A stretch of 64,000 nt of DNA from Congeria kusceri. Taxonomy: Eukaryota; Mollusca; Bivalvia; Myida; Dreissenidae. The position numbers were made by a program, and so were the translations under genes. Below are positions 45,829 through 56,530 of the stretch, in pieces (position 1 is the stretch's first letter; every line of letters starts with the position of its first letter). The DNA lies in assembly GCA_027627225.1 (NCBI GenBank), contig JAPFQT010000378.1, forward strand, positions 62,001 through 126,000. Direction: 5' to 3'. The notes under the pieces are model-generated. The model was not told where the DNA came from, did no database searches, and saw nothing but the letters and a program-made list of their open reading frames with translations.

Positions 45829-46120
45829 GTCTCAGTTGGTAGAGCGCTGGACTACAAATCCGAGGATCGAGGGTTCGATTCCCGGCCCGGCCACATAACT
45901 TGTGTGGGGATTGGTCATGAAATTATTGCTGCGGCCATTCTCCCCCTACCTCTGATTCAAGTAGGGCATTTGTCAGTTACTGGCATAAGTATGTGCACTT
46001 AGTACTGGTAAACCAGCTAACCCAGGAAATGTGTGAGTAGGTTAACTGACCGCCGTGATATTACTGAAATACTGTTGAACACGGCGAAAAATCCAAATAA
46101 ACAAAAACAAATAAACAACG
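45829..46120 (+). mobile_element. tRNA-derived SINE with 9 bp target duplication
   Basis: The head has an A-box (TCAGTTGGTAGAGC) and a perfect B-box (GGTTCGATTCC). The 5' acceptor strand is missing, so the head is truncated and not a working tRNA. The body ends in a segment (GCCGTGATATTACTG, then ATACTGTTGAA.ACGGCG) that I recognise as a conserved mollusc SINE domain, probably the Nin type. The tail is A-rich (AACAAAAACAAATAAACAAC). GTGTACAAT flanks both sides (45820-45828 and 46121-46129). Transcription would be by RNA polymerase III and mobility by a LINE. Confidence 0.85.
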
Positions 46121-46297
46121 GTGTACAATTTAATTACATATCAGGTGTTAAAATATGCAATGAAAAAAATGAATTTTACATATCATGAGATTTTCATTGC
46201 GGTAATGTTTCGTAACGAACTCTAATTATTTAATTGATGATTTATATAAAGGAATGTTTTTCATAAGAATTGTAACGTGTATAAATGAATTCATATA

Positions 46298-46707
46298 CAG
46301 GGCTTGCATTAACGGAAGTTTGGGAGTTATTTACTCCCAATTTTTGTCACAATACTTCCAAAATTGCAGTCATGGAAGTATCAAAACTTCCCAAAATATG
46401 CTTAAGATTTCCAATATCCAACACTTAGAAGTGAGGGCTTTCGGCTAAGTGCAAGCCCTGATTATAATAATACTTCAAAGTTTACAACTGGTATGAAAAC
46501 AACAAAACACTACATGGAGTGAAAAACATGACTAAAGTTAAATAATGGCCATACTTAAAGAGAAGTGATATATGGTGTGAAAATTGTAATGTACACGTTT
46601 ATGTCACGCAATAATGTCAAAAACTTCCAAATACCCTGAGCAAAACTTCCAAATTCAGAGGCCAGGAATTTCAAACTTCAAGTTTTCAAAAGTTAATGAA
46701 AGCCCTG
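46298..46707. mobile_element. hAT-like MITE
   Basis: It begins CAGGGCTTGCATTAAC and its reverse complement begins CAGGGCTTTCATTAAC, typical of hAT-type short inverted repeats. CATATA flanks both ends (46292-46297 and 46708-46713). An inner copy of the same end (GCAAGCCCTG, 46451-46460) suggests two joined or nested MITEs. ACTTCC.AAA-type motifs repeat inside. Non-coding. Confidence 0.7.
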
Positions 46708-46829
46708 CATATAATGCCTTCTTTAAAAATTAATTTCTCTATTAACAAAAGTTATTGCAATCGGTATTTAAGATGCGCTGAAAATTACTTACCGGTAGAT
46801 CTGCTACCTTTTACTTAATCTTAATGTGT

Positions 46830-47009
46830 GTAGCAACGTTAAATGTCGCACCGACGCTAAATGTCGCACTTGACGTTATATGTCGCAAGGCTGACGCTAA
46901 ATGTCAGAACCAACGCTAAATGTCGCAAATCTCCTGACGCTATATGTCGCATCTGTAACGCTAAATGTCGCAACAAATTGCACTGCCGATATATGTCGCA
47001 ACATCAACG
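46830..47009 (+). repeat. Left motif-array TIR
   Basis: Eight copies of a 15 bp motif around (A/T)AATGTCGCA or TATATGTCGCA, separated by 2-13 bp spacers. It matches the reverse complement of 50263-50443 including the spacers. Confidence 0.9.
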
Positions 47010-47511
47010 GTATGTATACATGCATCTATGCTTTGCTATTTGTGAAATGTTTGAATTTGAATAAACTTAACATTTAAATTGAAGTGACTTTTTTACAGTC
47101 TTCACATACTCAAAATACACAATTAAATTAATTGCAATGCGTCAGTTCTTTTCTATTGATAGATACTATTTTAAATTTGACATCACTTTGATTTGCGCTG
47201 TTTATGACAAAAAATTTCACTAGAATGATCATTATAATAAAACCTGCGTTCGCTCAAATACTGCGAGAACTCGAACAAAGAGCTTCTTCCCCAGCGTCCT
47301 CGATTTATCGTGATTTCACTATTACTGTTTTAGTTTAAGACCCTATCGTGATGTACTACATATTGCTACTAGGTAATAAATGACTGTTCATTCGTGCATG
47401 TTAATGTTTAGTTTACTCCCCGGGTTTATCGGTTTTGGCCGTCTGATTCGGTGGTTTTGTTTTTATTTTGGCATTATATAGCGCCGTCGCCGAGTGTGTG
47501 TTTGTAGAACG

Positions 47512-47582
47512 GGGAGTGATGGCCCAGTGGTAGAGTATTCGCCTTGAGATAGGATGGTCTCACGTTCGAATCCTACCAATGT
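47512..47582 (+). repeat. tRNA-like sequence inside the transposon
   Basis: GATGGCCCAGTGGTAGAG resembles an A-box region and CGTTCGAATCC a B-box one base off consensus; the spacing fits a tRNA. The anticodon stem and acceptor pairing are poor. It is likely a tRNA pseudogene or SINE head. Confidence 0.4.
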
Positions 47583-50262
47583 ATTGACAGATATCATTTG
47601 TGCAAGGTTTAAAAGAAATCCGATAGATCTATATACAAAAGGTCATGTTGACAACTCGATTTCAGAAAATCTTATATGAAAACAGTGCGCACCAACAACT
47701 TAGGTTACCCGGTATATAATTTATACTATTATTCCAAGCTAAAAGGACGTAAACAAACACAAACACTGACCTTCGTTTCCATCAGTTTTAAGGATAACCA
47801 CATTTAAAGGACTGTTTTCATGTGTCCTAAGATCATTTTGTGAAACGGCAAAGGACTTTGACCAAGACAGTCAGCAATAAACAACAAGTAAATAACGAAA
47901 CATTTTGTCTTTACTAAACCTCAAACATTATATTTACGTATTGTCATAAAATCATAACAAATTACCAAAACCGTTTTGGTTGAATGATAGAAAAACATAA
48001 TGAACTATGTAATACACGAAATACATTTTATAACGTAATGTCACGGTTTACTAAAACTCAAACATTATATTTACATAACGCTATGGTTCTGCATAAACGT
48101 AAGTTAAAATAAGTCATCATAAGTTCAATACAGTATGTTTTGTCATAAAATAATGCAAAATTACCACAACCGGGTACGGGGTGGGTTAGGTTCGGCACCT
48201 CTGAGCGATGTCGATGTTTAATGTGCGTACTATTTAAAACTGCCGGAGTACTGCCTTCTTTTCTTTAGAACGATTACCAGGCGCATAGCGCCCCATACTC
48301 ATTTACTCGTTCGAGTAAACTTTGAAAATAAATCTAAAAAAAAAATAAAATTATATTAAAATCGAAAAATGAAATCAAAATCAGTGCCAAAAATAAGTCC
48401 AAAAATAAAGAATATTCTTAAAACTGTATTGTTCATTTATGATGAGTCTAGCATGACATTTTACACCTCTAATTACATCATTCTTCATTTAGAACAATTT
48501 ATTAATGACACAATCAAAATTGTAGCCAGCATATATTCAAACTCTGAAGTATTTTTCTTGGGTCTAAGTATTTTCTTTATTCTTATGTCTTATTCTATAG
48601 TCTAAGAATGGGTTGGTGAATACGGGCCCTGGCGATGCCTACGCCTTCCCTCAAAGTTAAACTATGGACCTAATGAACTCATTAGAATAGTTTATAGTGT
48701 ATTAAAACATCAATGTCTTTCACACACATCTAATTATGTCTAAGACTAAAACGGTTAAAATCATATAATGTATTGTAACCTTGATCACTTAGTAATGTTG
48801 TTATTACACATGCAATTAAACACCCCAATACTAATTAATATTAGCCAATTTTAACAGACTAGTTCATTGAGTTAGTATTCATACAATGACAGACTGGATC
48901 TAAGTATACTTCTCAAAGAAACCATCAAGCAAAACATCATACATTCCTTAAATATGCCTACTTGTATTTTCGAAATTAGGAATGGATCGATCCAAAATCC
49001 AAATTCATTTTAATTTAAAAAATTTAATGATGCTACGTAATTAATTATGTAGCGTATTTAAAATTAGTGAAGTTTAGTGTATATTTTTGGGGCATAAATA
49101 ATTATTCGACATTATATCAAAGGAAGTCATTCCCCTTTCTGGTTAATTTTTAAGGTCTGCTTACTGAATACTGCGTATAATTAGATGTGCGTAATTAATA
49201 CTAAATGGTTGTTTTCGCTTACTGACCCCCGTTTATGCACCGCTCTAAATACCCTGAGTACCAAATGCAGGTGGCTTCTTTTTATCATCAGATAGCATGA
49301 AAATTCCGTAAACCCCGGCCTTGGTCTTCTTAACATTGCGACTTGCTTTGATGTTGTAACTTTGTCGAAATTGATGACAAATAAACATTTTATATATAAA
49401 GATAGGCTATAAAACTACCAAAATCACTTTAAGTGATGTTTAAAAACTTAAAGTGCCAGCACACATATTTTAAGAGGAACCCGGAATATTAAAGTGACAC
49501 ACCAACCTTATCAGGGAATGTAAAGTCTATATGTCAGGAATGGCGTGTTTGTGGGTTATAAAATGTTACATTTCCGCCCCAGGACCGCTTTGCCCTGAAC
49601 ACACAGGTGGTCCTAGCGCCCCCCTTCCCCCAGCTTATTTTATAATATTTTTATATTTCGAGTAACAATGAATTTGGCCGCGCTACGCCCCTGATTACCG
49701 TTTTGGAAAATTTAATGGACTTCGAATCCGATTAACCGGCTACTCGTCACAGTCCTACTCGAAATAGCTGTTAATACATATTAACATATTATTTCGGGGA
49801 AATGGTGGGAGTAATCATTTACCTTTGCTTAAATTGCTTTACTTTGCGAAAGTATTCAGTAAACCTTTCGCGTAGCATATTTCGAAACCGGTTTCAAGAG
49901 AGTCACTAATGTATATCTAACTTATGATTCGTACTATAGTTATCAAACCCAAAATGCGCGTGTAATTGTTTTTTCTTCCAAATAATAAGTCATATTAAAC
50001 AATATTGTTATTAAAATTTTACCTATCATTGTTTTATATATATTTCATGTATATAAGTTGAATAAAATAAAATAGATAACTGAACCCGGTCCAACCGAGT
50101 TACACCGATATCTCAAACCGGCACAGTACGTAAGACTGGGTCTTACGGTCGTAGCCGGTTCATCCCGGTAAATACTGGATCACTGTTCAGGGATACGTCG
50201 GGATCTTAAATTAAGACAGTAATAGTACAAAAAGAGTGATTATAAAGGAGTGCGACATTTAG
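47583..50262. other. Interior of the transposon, no gene
   Basis: I see no protein-coding region. The 78-codon frame at 48369-48605 is Lys/Ile-rich and unrecognised. GAATACGGGCCC at 48618 resembles a MITE end. ATCACTTTAAGTGAT near 49424 is a short palindrome. Confidence 0.45.
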
Positions 50263-50443
50263 CGTTGATGTTGAGACATATAGCGGCAGTACAATTTGTT
50301 GCGACATTTAGCGTTACAGATGCGACATATAGCATCAGGAGGTTTTGCGACATTTAGCGTTGCTTCCGACATTAAGCGTCAGCCTTGTGACATTTGACGT
50401 CAAGTGCGACATTTAGCGTCGGTGCAATATTTAACGTTGCTAC
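50263..50443 (-). repeat. Right motif-array TIR
   Basis: Nine motif copies, counting one that extends inward to about 50252, arranged as the mirror of the left arm with conserved spacers. Divergence between the arms is modest, including one TAAGCGTC-type variant and a decayed outermost motif. Confidence 0.9.
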
Positions 50444-50450
50444 AATGTGT

Positions 50451-51271
50451 ACTACTATTCTATATCAAAAGTGCGACGAGTGTGATTATTTAAAACTTAC
50501 CATGTTGTGGCAAAGAACGTATTAGTTGGATAGTACAATTACATGGCAAAAAAGACATGGCACACTAAAACAATCTTCATGGGTAATTAACTCATATCGT
50601 TACAACAGATTTGTTTTATGTACCAATAAAAGTTTCTTGAATAATGCGATTTGATTTTGTGTATATATGAAATTGAATTACGAGAATACATGTTAGCACC
50701 AATAAGGTGAATGTGATGTAAATCTTGATATATTCAAAATACTTTGAAATTAGAATCTTCGACAAAATAACAATAACGAAAAAGCATTACTCCACCAAGA
50801 CATCAATCAAAACGATGATATGGTAGAAAGACTGTGGCCGAGAAAGAAACTTAAAGCAAGTGGTTTATGACTGAATTTTGCTGGACATGAAATATTTGTT
50901 TGAATAAGGTTCAATGTCTTACTCTGTAAACGCCGTTTCCTTTTATAAAAGAAAACTCGAAATCGTAAGTATACCTTTTCGTGATATTGGTATTAGGTAC
51001 TAGCAGAACTCGTTTAAAACGGAGATCCATGCCAACAGCCTTGAAATCTTGTGAAATCTTCAAACATTATAATGTTGTTTCTAATTCAATGATATTTTTA
51101 TAATGATAAAAATAATTGCAAGTAACGAACACATATTTATTATAGCACACTATTACATGAAGACGTTATTATATACATATATATATATACATAAAAATCT
51201 AATTACATATGTACATCAATTTATAAATGTATATATATGTGTGGTGTAAATGTATATTATACAGTTATTGG
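50451..51271. other. AT-rich non-coding DNA
   Basis: No gene is seen. A TA-rich run lies at about 51172-51192. The lower-coordinate flank of the LINE fragment that follows may be its 3' untranslated part. Confidence 0.4.
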
Positions 51272-51480
51272 TTATCTAATTTCTAAGGCATATTTTATAG
51301 AAGTTGCAACACTTTTAAGAACAACAGAGTTAACAGATCCCATTAATGAATTGAATTTACACACTGATGGTCTATTGTAAAATCGTTTGTCAAGAAATCG
51401 TCGCCTTACAGTTAAGTAACATGGACAAATGCACACAAAATTGTAAACATCACCGTTAGTGCTTTGTAGCATAGAGAGTC
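51272..51480 (-). pseudogene. LINE ORF2 extreme C-terminus
   Basis: The minus-strand frame contains a degraded version of the zinc-binding end seen in the LINEs at 17.6 and 31.6 kb: DVYNFVCICPCYLTVRR (compare DEYHFVLICPLYVNLR), then FYNRPSVCKFNSL and a final hydrophobic stretch ending KYALEIR. The preceding Cys pair is lost. Only the last 60-70 codons survive, so this is a strongly 5'-truncated copy. Confidence 0.7.
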
Positions 51481-51539
51481 AAAAGTAGGTATTATGTTGC
51501 GTGCTTTCTGTTTTCTATACGCATGCGGTTGTTATATTC

Positions 51540-51602
51540 TCATTGAAGTGCGCGATTTGTGTTGGCATGAGTTCGAATCCAACTGGAACCGCGTATCGAA
51601 AA
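51540..51602 (+). repeat. Weak tRNA-like segment
   Basis: AGTTCGAATCC matches a B-box. GCGGTT near 51525 and AACCGC near 51589 could pair as acceptor ends, but the T-arm and anticodon arm do not fold well. Probably a decayed SINE. Confidence 0.25.
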
Positions 51603-51804
51603 ATATTTATTGTCATGGTATTTTTTTTTTCTTAACGATTTCACCAACATATTATTGCTACTAGATAAATCTATTTATGAAAAGTGGCAATATGCAATAT
51701 TTTAATATGTGTCTTTTTTAATTCGGGGACATACCTAAATTTATTTAGGGAAAATTTTGCGATGCAGACTGTTTCCTTTGTCAACAAGTTGCTTGAATAA
51801 AATA

Positions 51805-52040
51805 CAAGTCAAGTCAAGTCAACCTTTATTCACTCATACTCATGAAGCATGAACACATGAGGAAACAGTAGTATAACATACAAAAAGTTGGACGTGGCAA
51901 GCTTAATAAATGTCTTAGTACAAGATGTATGTTAAAATTAACAAATACGAAGTATAAATGCAAAAGAAGCCATACAGTTATAGTCATAATGACATATATG
52001 CATATAATATAAATGTTATCTAAAGTGAAATGTTTCACGA
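51805..52040 (-). mobile_element. LINE 3' terminus with (TTGAC)n tail
   Basis: On the minus strand the sequence reads GTATGAGTGAATAAAGG and then ends in TTGACTTGACTTGACTTG (51808-51826), the style of a LINE with a short-repeat tail. The adjoining sequence is non-coding. The upstream extent is unclear. Confidence 0.45.
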
Positions 52041-52717
52041 AAGATTTAAAAGTTGTACGTCAAAGTATTGATTTCCTTTATACTTGCCAAGTTTACTGTT
52101 ACAGCCATTTTCAGAATTTCTATAATTGTTTAAATGCGCGTTGCATAAGCTTTGCACAAAATGTATTATTACTGCTAGATGCGTCCAAATCACTATCATT
52201 CCAAACGGTAAAAATAAATATAAAGACTACCATTAACAAAGTTGCTGTCCAGTGTTTCTCGTGCTTGATGTATTACTATGGACCCCATCTGAAATCGAAG
52301 AAACATTTTAACTACAAACAGTAAATCAAATAACATTTTTCTTCTTTTATTACCGTATACTGTTTATTAATCAACATTAAAAGCGTGGCATTTTTGTTTG
52401 AAATTAAGAATGAGGCTTAAAGGGTTTGCTTTAAACATTTGCGAAAGACATACGTGCGGTGTTGCATACATGTATGTACCTCAGTTATTAAAGAGGCTTA
52501 TACATGTGTGTGTGTGTGTGTGTGTGTGTTCGTCTTTACCTCAATGCCTATGTGCAGTACAGGTTTGCTAATCAAGCTTCTTTATCTATTTTTAACCCAG
52601 CAATGGGATGCCGGAATCATTTAATAACCGTTTTGCCTATAGTTGTAATTATACTTTATCTAGAAAGTATAGACGTCAGTACGTAGGTACACATTAGGTA
52701 CCTCGCTGTGTAATATA
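52041..52717. other. Non-coding DNA with (TG)n
   Basis: A TG microsatellite of about 12 units lies at 52505-52529. The 103-codon frame at 52013-52324 has no recognisable features. No gene is supported. Confidence 0.4.
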
Positions 52718-53019
52718 AACCAGTATGTAAATTACACATAAATCATCCTTGAGTGATAGAGAAAATCCATTTTGCATACAAGCAAATATTCTTTGTCTTT
52801 ATTGCTGTTACGACGTGATATAACATTTGCGAAATTATACACTAAAAGTTCTACACAGTCTGTCAAGTTTTGAATTTTTAAAAAAAATTATCGAAGTACA
52901 AATTTGCTTCCTGATATGTATTTGTTCGCCACTTCAAAATAAAACCAACAGTTTGTAGTTTTCAGTTTCACTTCAACAATTTTTAGCATTCTTGTTTTAT
53001 GGTTGCCATTTATACATGT

Positions 53020-53095
53020 AATTATGCCCCCCCGTCAAAGATGGGGGGCATAACCTAGAGGGGGTATACCTGTTTCACAAACAGCTTTTGTTTCT
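53020..53095 (+). mobile_element. Minimal pearl/HINE-like element: both ends, no core
   Basis: It consists of a 5' hairpin (TGCCCCCCC...GGGGGGCA), an inverted subterminal piece (CCTAGAGGGGGTATACC) and a 3' hairpin (CTGTTT-CA-CAAACAG) followed by CTTTTGTTT. These are exactly the ends of the 1.16 kb element at 60568 joined together, with all tandem units missing. Confidence 0.75.
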
Positions 53096-53149
53096 TTTTG
53101 TAAGAGCCATGCATTTGTAAATTTGTACCTCCAACTAACCAAAGTCCAT

Positions 53150-53640
53150 GCATGTTTTTGGAGCAATATCTTTGTCGCACCCACTTGCGGTCTGTCTTGG
53201 TTGTCTCAGTTTGATCCATGAGTCTGTGAATCAGCCCTATCTTGTCCAGACTGTCAATTCATAATTCATCAGGGAATTGTAAAATAAATTTCCACAAATC
53301 TTTACCATGTGGACACCGCGTGTTGCTCACAAGTCAAAGGTCAAATATGGACATGAAACAGCTTGTCTGGACTGTAAATACACCATTCATCAGGGAATTT
53401 TAAAATACCTTGCCACATGTGTTCCGTGTGGAGATTGCATGTTGCACGCAAGACCCGTAATCCTTGCTCAAAGGTCAATGTCACGCTTACAGGTCAAAGG
53501 TCAAATATGGGCATACTACAGCTTGTCTGGACCAGATGTTCTTCATTTGTGGGTGTAGTTTGACATAGTTTTGCACAAATAATCACCATTGTCTTGACAA
53601 TGGGCTCGACATGTTGCCAACAGGCATCTAGTATGATCTA
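53150..53640 (+). repeat. Diverged tandem repeat with GGTCAAATATGG units
   Basis: Units of irregular length (about 140-180 bp) share CAAAGGTCAAATATGG.CAT, CAGCTTGTCTGGAC, and CATCAGGGAATT. The open frame 53307-53558 spans units and is not a gene. Confidence 0.6.
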
Positions 53641-53765
53641 CCTACTGTGTGCCATTTTTTAAAACTCTTTTATTTAGCAATTTATATAACTTTTTTGGGG
53701 TCTAAATGACGTTGAAATGTTGAAATCAAATTTGCCAGGATGACTAGGTTGGACTGTATTTATGT

Positions 53766-53990
53766 CCCCACAAAGTGGGAAGCATTAAGCATTGCACTTG
53801 TCTATCTGTCTGTCTGTCAGTACATTCCAAAATTGTGTGTACTCTACTCCTCTTTAACTGCTTGGCAGATTTCATTCTGACTTTCACAGCTTAAAAACCA
53901 CTATGTGTAAGTGATCGTAAAGATGAAAAGTGTGTTTAAATTCCAGATATTCGGTTTCTGATGCCTCGGTGTACTGAATGGTGTTGGTTA
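53766..53990 (+). repeat. Fragment of a pearl/HINE-like element
   Basis: It starts with a hairpin (TGTCCCCACAAAGTGGGAAGCA) followed by CTATCTGTCTGTCTGTC, the usual 5' layout, and one partial unit. No 3' hairpin is seen. Confidence 0.5.
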
Positions 53991-53999
53991 TTGGTTCAT

Positions 54000-54665
54000 T
54001 TTATTAACCAAATTTTTTGAAGAAAAATTTTGGTTATTTGATTGGGGTATGTTGTTAGGCAGGCAGGGTGGTGTGGCTGTGTCAACTTTTCGTTTCTGCT
54101 CTCTAACTAGAGAACGGATTTAGATATTTTAATGAAACTTGATAAAATGATACCTTATATTGAGACCTCACATATGGGGTGGGTGGGGTCATGGTCAAGG
54201 TCACCGTTCCTAAATATAGAAAAACAGTTTCTGGTCAATAACTTGAGAATGCATCGTGATATTTTAACGAAACTTCATACATAGAGATACCTTATATCGA
54301 GACCTCGCTCAGGATTGCATATGGGGTGTTGGGGTCAAGGTCAAGGTCACCGTTATTAAAAATAGCGCTCAATAACTTGAGAAGGCATCAAGATATTGTA
54401 ATGAAACTTCATACATAGATACCTTATATTGAGACTTCGGTTGGGATTGCATTTGGGATAGGTGGGGTCAAGGTTATCTTTATTAAAAATAGAAAAATGG
54501 ATTCCGCTTAATAACTTGAGGACGCATTGAGTTATTTTAATGAAACTTCATACATATTATATATCTCTTATATAGAGATCTTGCTTGGTATTGCATATGG
54601 CGTGGGTAGGGTCAAGGTCTCCATTACTTAAAATAGAAAAATGGTGTCTGTCTAAAAACAATGTC
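54000..54665 (+). mobile_element. Pearl/HINE-like element, about four ~120 bp units
   Basis: The start is a hairpin (TTAACCAAATTTTTTG and AAAATTTTGGTTA, 54004-54037). Units share AT.TTTTAATGAAACTT.ATA, CCTTATATTGAGACCT, CATATGGGGTGGG and GGGGTCAAGGTCACCG and start near 54120, 54245, 54370 and 54490. The 3' hairpin is missing. Confidence 0.6.
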
Positions 54666-54711
54666 AAAATGTTTAAATGAAATTTTTGTTAGTATTGGCC
54701 ATGGTGACATT

Positions 54712-55640
54712 TTAGCTCACCTGAGCACTTATTACCGAATCACAAAGTGCTCAGGATGTGAGCTATTGTGGTCAGTCTCTGTCAAATGTCAGGCGTCGTT
54801 TGTTTGTCATGTGTTGTTAATTTACTTCAAACAACATCTCTGAAACCACTTGCCATGATAAACAAAAGCATTGAAAAATAACATACTTAAAAAATCTTCT
54901 TGTCAGAAACCACTTCTTGTCCAGAAACCACTGGATTTAAAAGAAATTACACCGAAATGTTACTTGGGTGACACCCCACAAAATTCCTTCAAATAACTTG
55001 GATTTGTTAAAAAAATATGGCCGCCGGGTTGTGTGAAAGTTTTCCAATATATGGCTGTATTAGGCAACTTTGACAATCTTGTCAAAAATCACATGCTGGA
55101 TTTTAAAATAATTTCACAGAAATCGAGGGTTGAGCGCAAAACTATTGTATCTGCTTAAAATTTCTATATCAGATACAATAGTTTCACACTCAACCCTCGA
55201 AATGTTTCTTGGGTTCCCTTCTACCAAATTCCAGCAAATAATTTTGATGCATTAAAAACCATGGCCAACAGGGGTGGGGAATTTCAACCATATATTTTTT
55301 AACATAGGCAACTTTCACAGTCTTCTTGCCAGAAACCACGTTTTGGGTTTCAAAATAATTTCACAGAAATGTTTCTTAGGTGACCCTCTACCAAATCCCT
55401 TTAAAGTCATGTTGACTTGTTAAAAAAACATCACTATGGAGTTTAGAAATTTGACCATATATGGCTGTATTGCAACTTTGACAATATTCTTTTCAGGAAA
55501 CAACTGTTTGAATTTTGAAATAATTTCACAGAAATGTTTCTTGGGTGACCCTCTACCAAATTCCTTCAGATCATTTTGATTTTTTGTAAAACATGGCGTC
55601 AGAGGGTGGGGAAGTGTGACCGTATATAGCTGTACAATCT
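54712..55640 (+). mobile_element. Pearl/HINE-like element, ~four units, host of a foldback insert
   Basis: It opens with AGCTCACCTGAGCAC and GTGCTCAGGATGTGAGCT, a hairpin like that at 40648. Units share AAACCACTG.TTG, AATTTCACAGAAATGTTTC, TTGGGTGACCCTCTACC, and AAAACATGG, and start near 54900, 55080, 55325 and 55495. A 76 bp foldback is inserted at 55124. The 3' end is not clear. Confidence 0.65.
55124..55199. mobile_element. 76 bp foldback mini-element with AAAT target duplication
   Basis: Arms of 30 bp (55124-55153 and 55170-55199) are inverted repeats with three differences, both starting CGAGGGTTGAG from the outside, around a 16-base loop. AAAT flanks both sides (55120-55123, 55200-55203). 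Sister units of the host array show the empty site CACAGAAATGTTTC. Confidence 0.85.
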
Positions 55641-55924
55641 TGTTGGAAAGTATAGCGCGAAAACATTGAAGTGTGTTCGTATATATTTGGAGATGTTTGT
55701 ATTACTTATTTTAGATTTTGTTATAGATATAATTGAATATAGCTTTAGTTACCGCTAGGTTTAGGCAAGGACAGATTGTGTAGTTGTATGCGTGTCTACC
55801 TATCAACCAATCGACTAGGGTTCGAATCACGGGGTAATACTGTGCATGAGAATATCTAGGAAATTATGTTTGTGTTTGAAATAAATGCATCTTATATCTT
55901 ATATATATAACATATCTTATTTTT
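55641..55924. other. Non-coding DNA with a weak B-box
   Basis: GGGTTCGAATCAC at 55819 resembles a tRNA B-box, without the rest of a tRNA. No gene is seen. Confidence 0.35.
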
Positions 55925-56530
55925 CTGTTCTGTTTTTATGCCCGCCCCCTGCTGCCCCCCCCCCCTCTCTAAAAGTGGGGGCATTAAAACAGAAATAAGA
56001 TTTGCCCTTGTCTGTCCGTCTGGCCTGTTGGATTTTTGTGTCACGCGTAACTCAAAAAGTATAACTATAAGAGCGATGATGCTTTATAAATATATTTATC
56101 AGCATGTGAACTTGTGCACCTGCGTATTTTTGTGCAGTTCTTTCCGACGTCAGAATTATGGCCATTTTTTAGCAGAAAATGACATTTTTGGAATTGTGTT
56201 GCTTGTAACTCGAAAAGTATAACTGCTTCATTGATGAAACTTTATTAACATATTCATCACCATGTAAACTTGTGCACTTGGGTATTTTGGCGCAGTTTTT
56301 TTTCTGACGTCAGCAGAGTTATGGCCCTTTTTTAGCAAAAATTACCTTTGTCATCATGTGTCATGTGAAACTCAAAAACTATACTTGCTACATTGATGAA
56401 ACTTTATAAACATATTCATCACCATGTAAACTTGTGCACCTGGGTATTTTGGCACAGTTTTTTCCAACATCAGCAGAGTTTTGTGACAACCAGCTGAATG
56501 TGGGGGCATCCATGTCCTACAGACACATGT
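55925..56530 (+). mobile_element. Pearl/HINE-like element, three ~165 bp units
   Basis: It begins with a C-rich/G-rich hairpin (TATGCCCGCCCCC and GTGGGGGCATTA). Units share ACTC.AAAA.TATAACT, GATGAAACTTTATAA, CATGTAAACTTGTGCACC, GGGTATTTTGG and CAGCAGAGTTATGGCC. It ends with GTGGGGGCATCCATG and a small hairpin (TGTC...GACA). Confidence 0.6.

Larger units (their letters stand above)
46830..50443. mobile_element. 3.6 kb transposon with ~180 bp motif-array TIRs and 7 bp target duplication
   Basis: Long inverted repeats span 46830-47009 and 50263-50443, starting GTAGCAACGTTAAAT and ending with its complement. Each is an irregular array of a 15 bp motif, ACGCTAAATGTCGCA, alternating with ATATGTCG variants: eight on the left, nine on the right. 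The spacers (2-13 bp) are conserved between the two arms. The direct repeat AATGTGT flanks the element exactly (46823-46829 and 50444-50450). The 3.25 kb interior lacks any transposase-like frame, so it is non-autonomous. The 7 bp duplication does not settle the superfamily (Dada, P or Mutator-like are possible). Confidence 0.8.
52718..53765 (+). repeat. Duplicated block, copy 2, second part (interrupted)
   Basis: 52718-53015 aligns with 26375-26690 and 58605-58895 (TTACACATAAATCATCC, GAGAAAATCCAT, CACTAAAAGTTCT.CACAG). AGCCATGCATTTG at 53106 and 53675-53765 (CAATTTATATAAC, GGGTCTAAA, GCCAGGATGACT) continue the order. A short terminal-only element (53020-53095) and a tandem block (53150-53640) are inserted. 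Confidence 0.65.

Noticed and set aside
45829..45895. Functional tRNA gene (A-box, B-box and cloverleaf-like core)
   Set aside because: The 5' acceptor strand does not pair with CCCGGCC, the segment is embedded in a 292 bp unit with target duplications and an A-rich tail, so it is the head of a SINE.
48369..48605. Remnant transposase inside the 3.6 kb transposon
   Set aside because: The 78-residue translation is low complexity and hydrophobic, without any catalytic motif.
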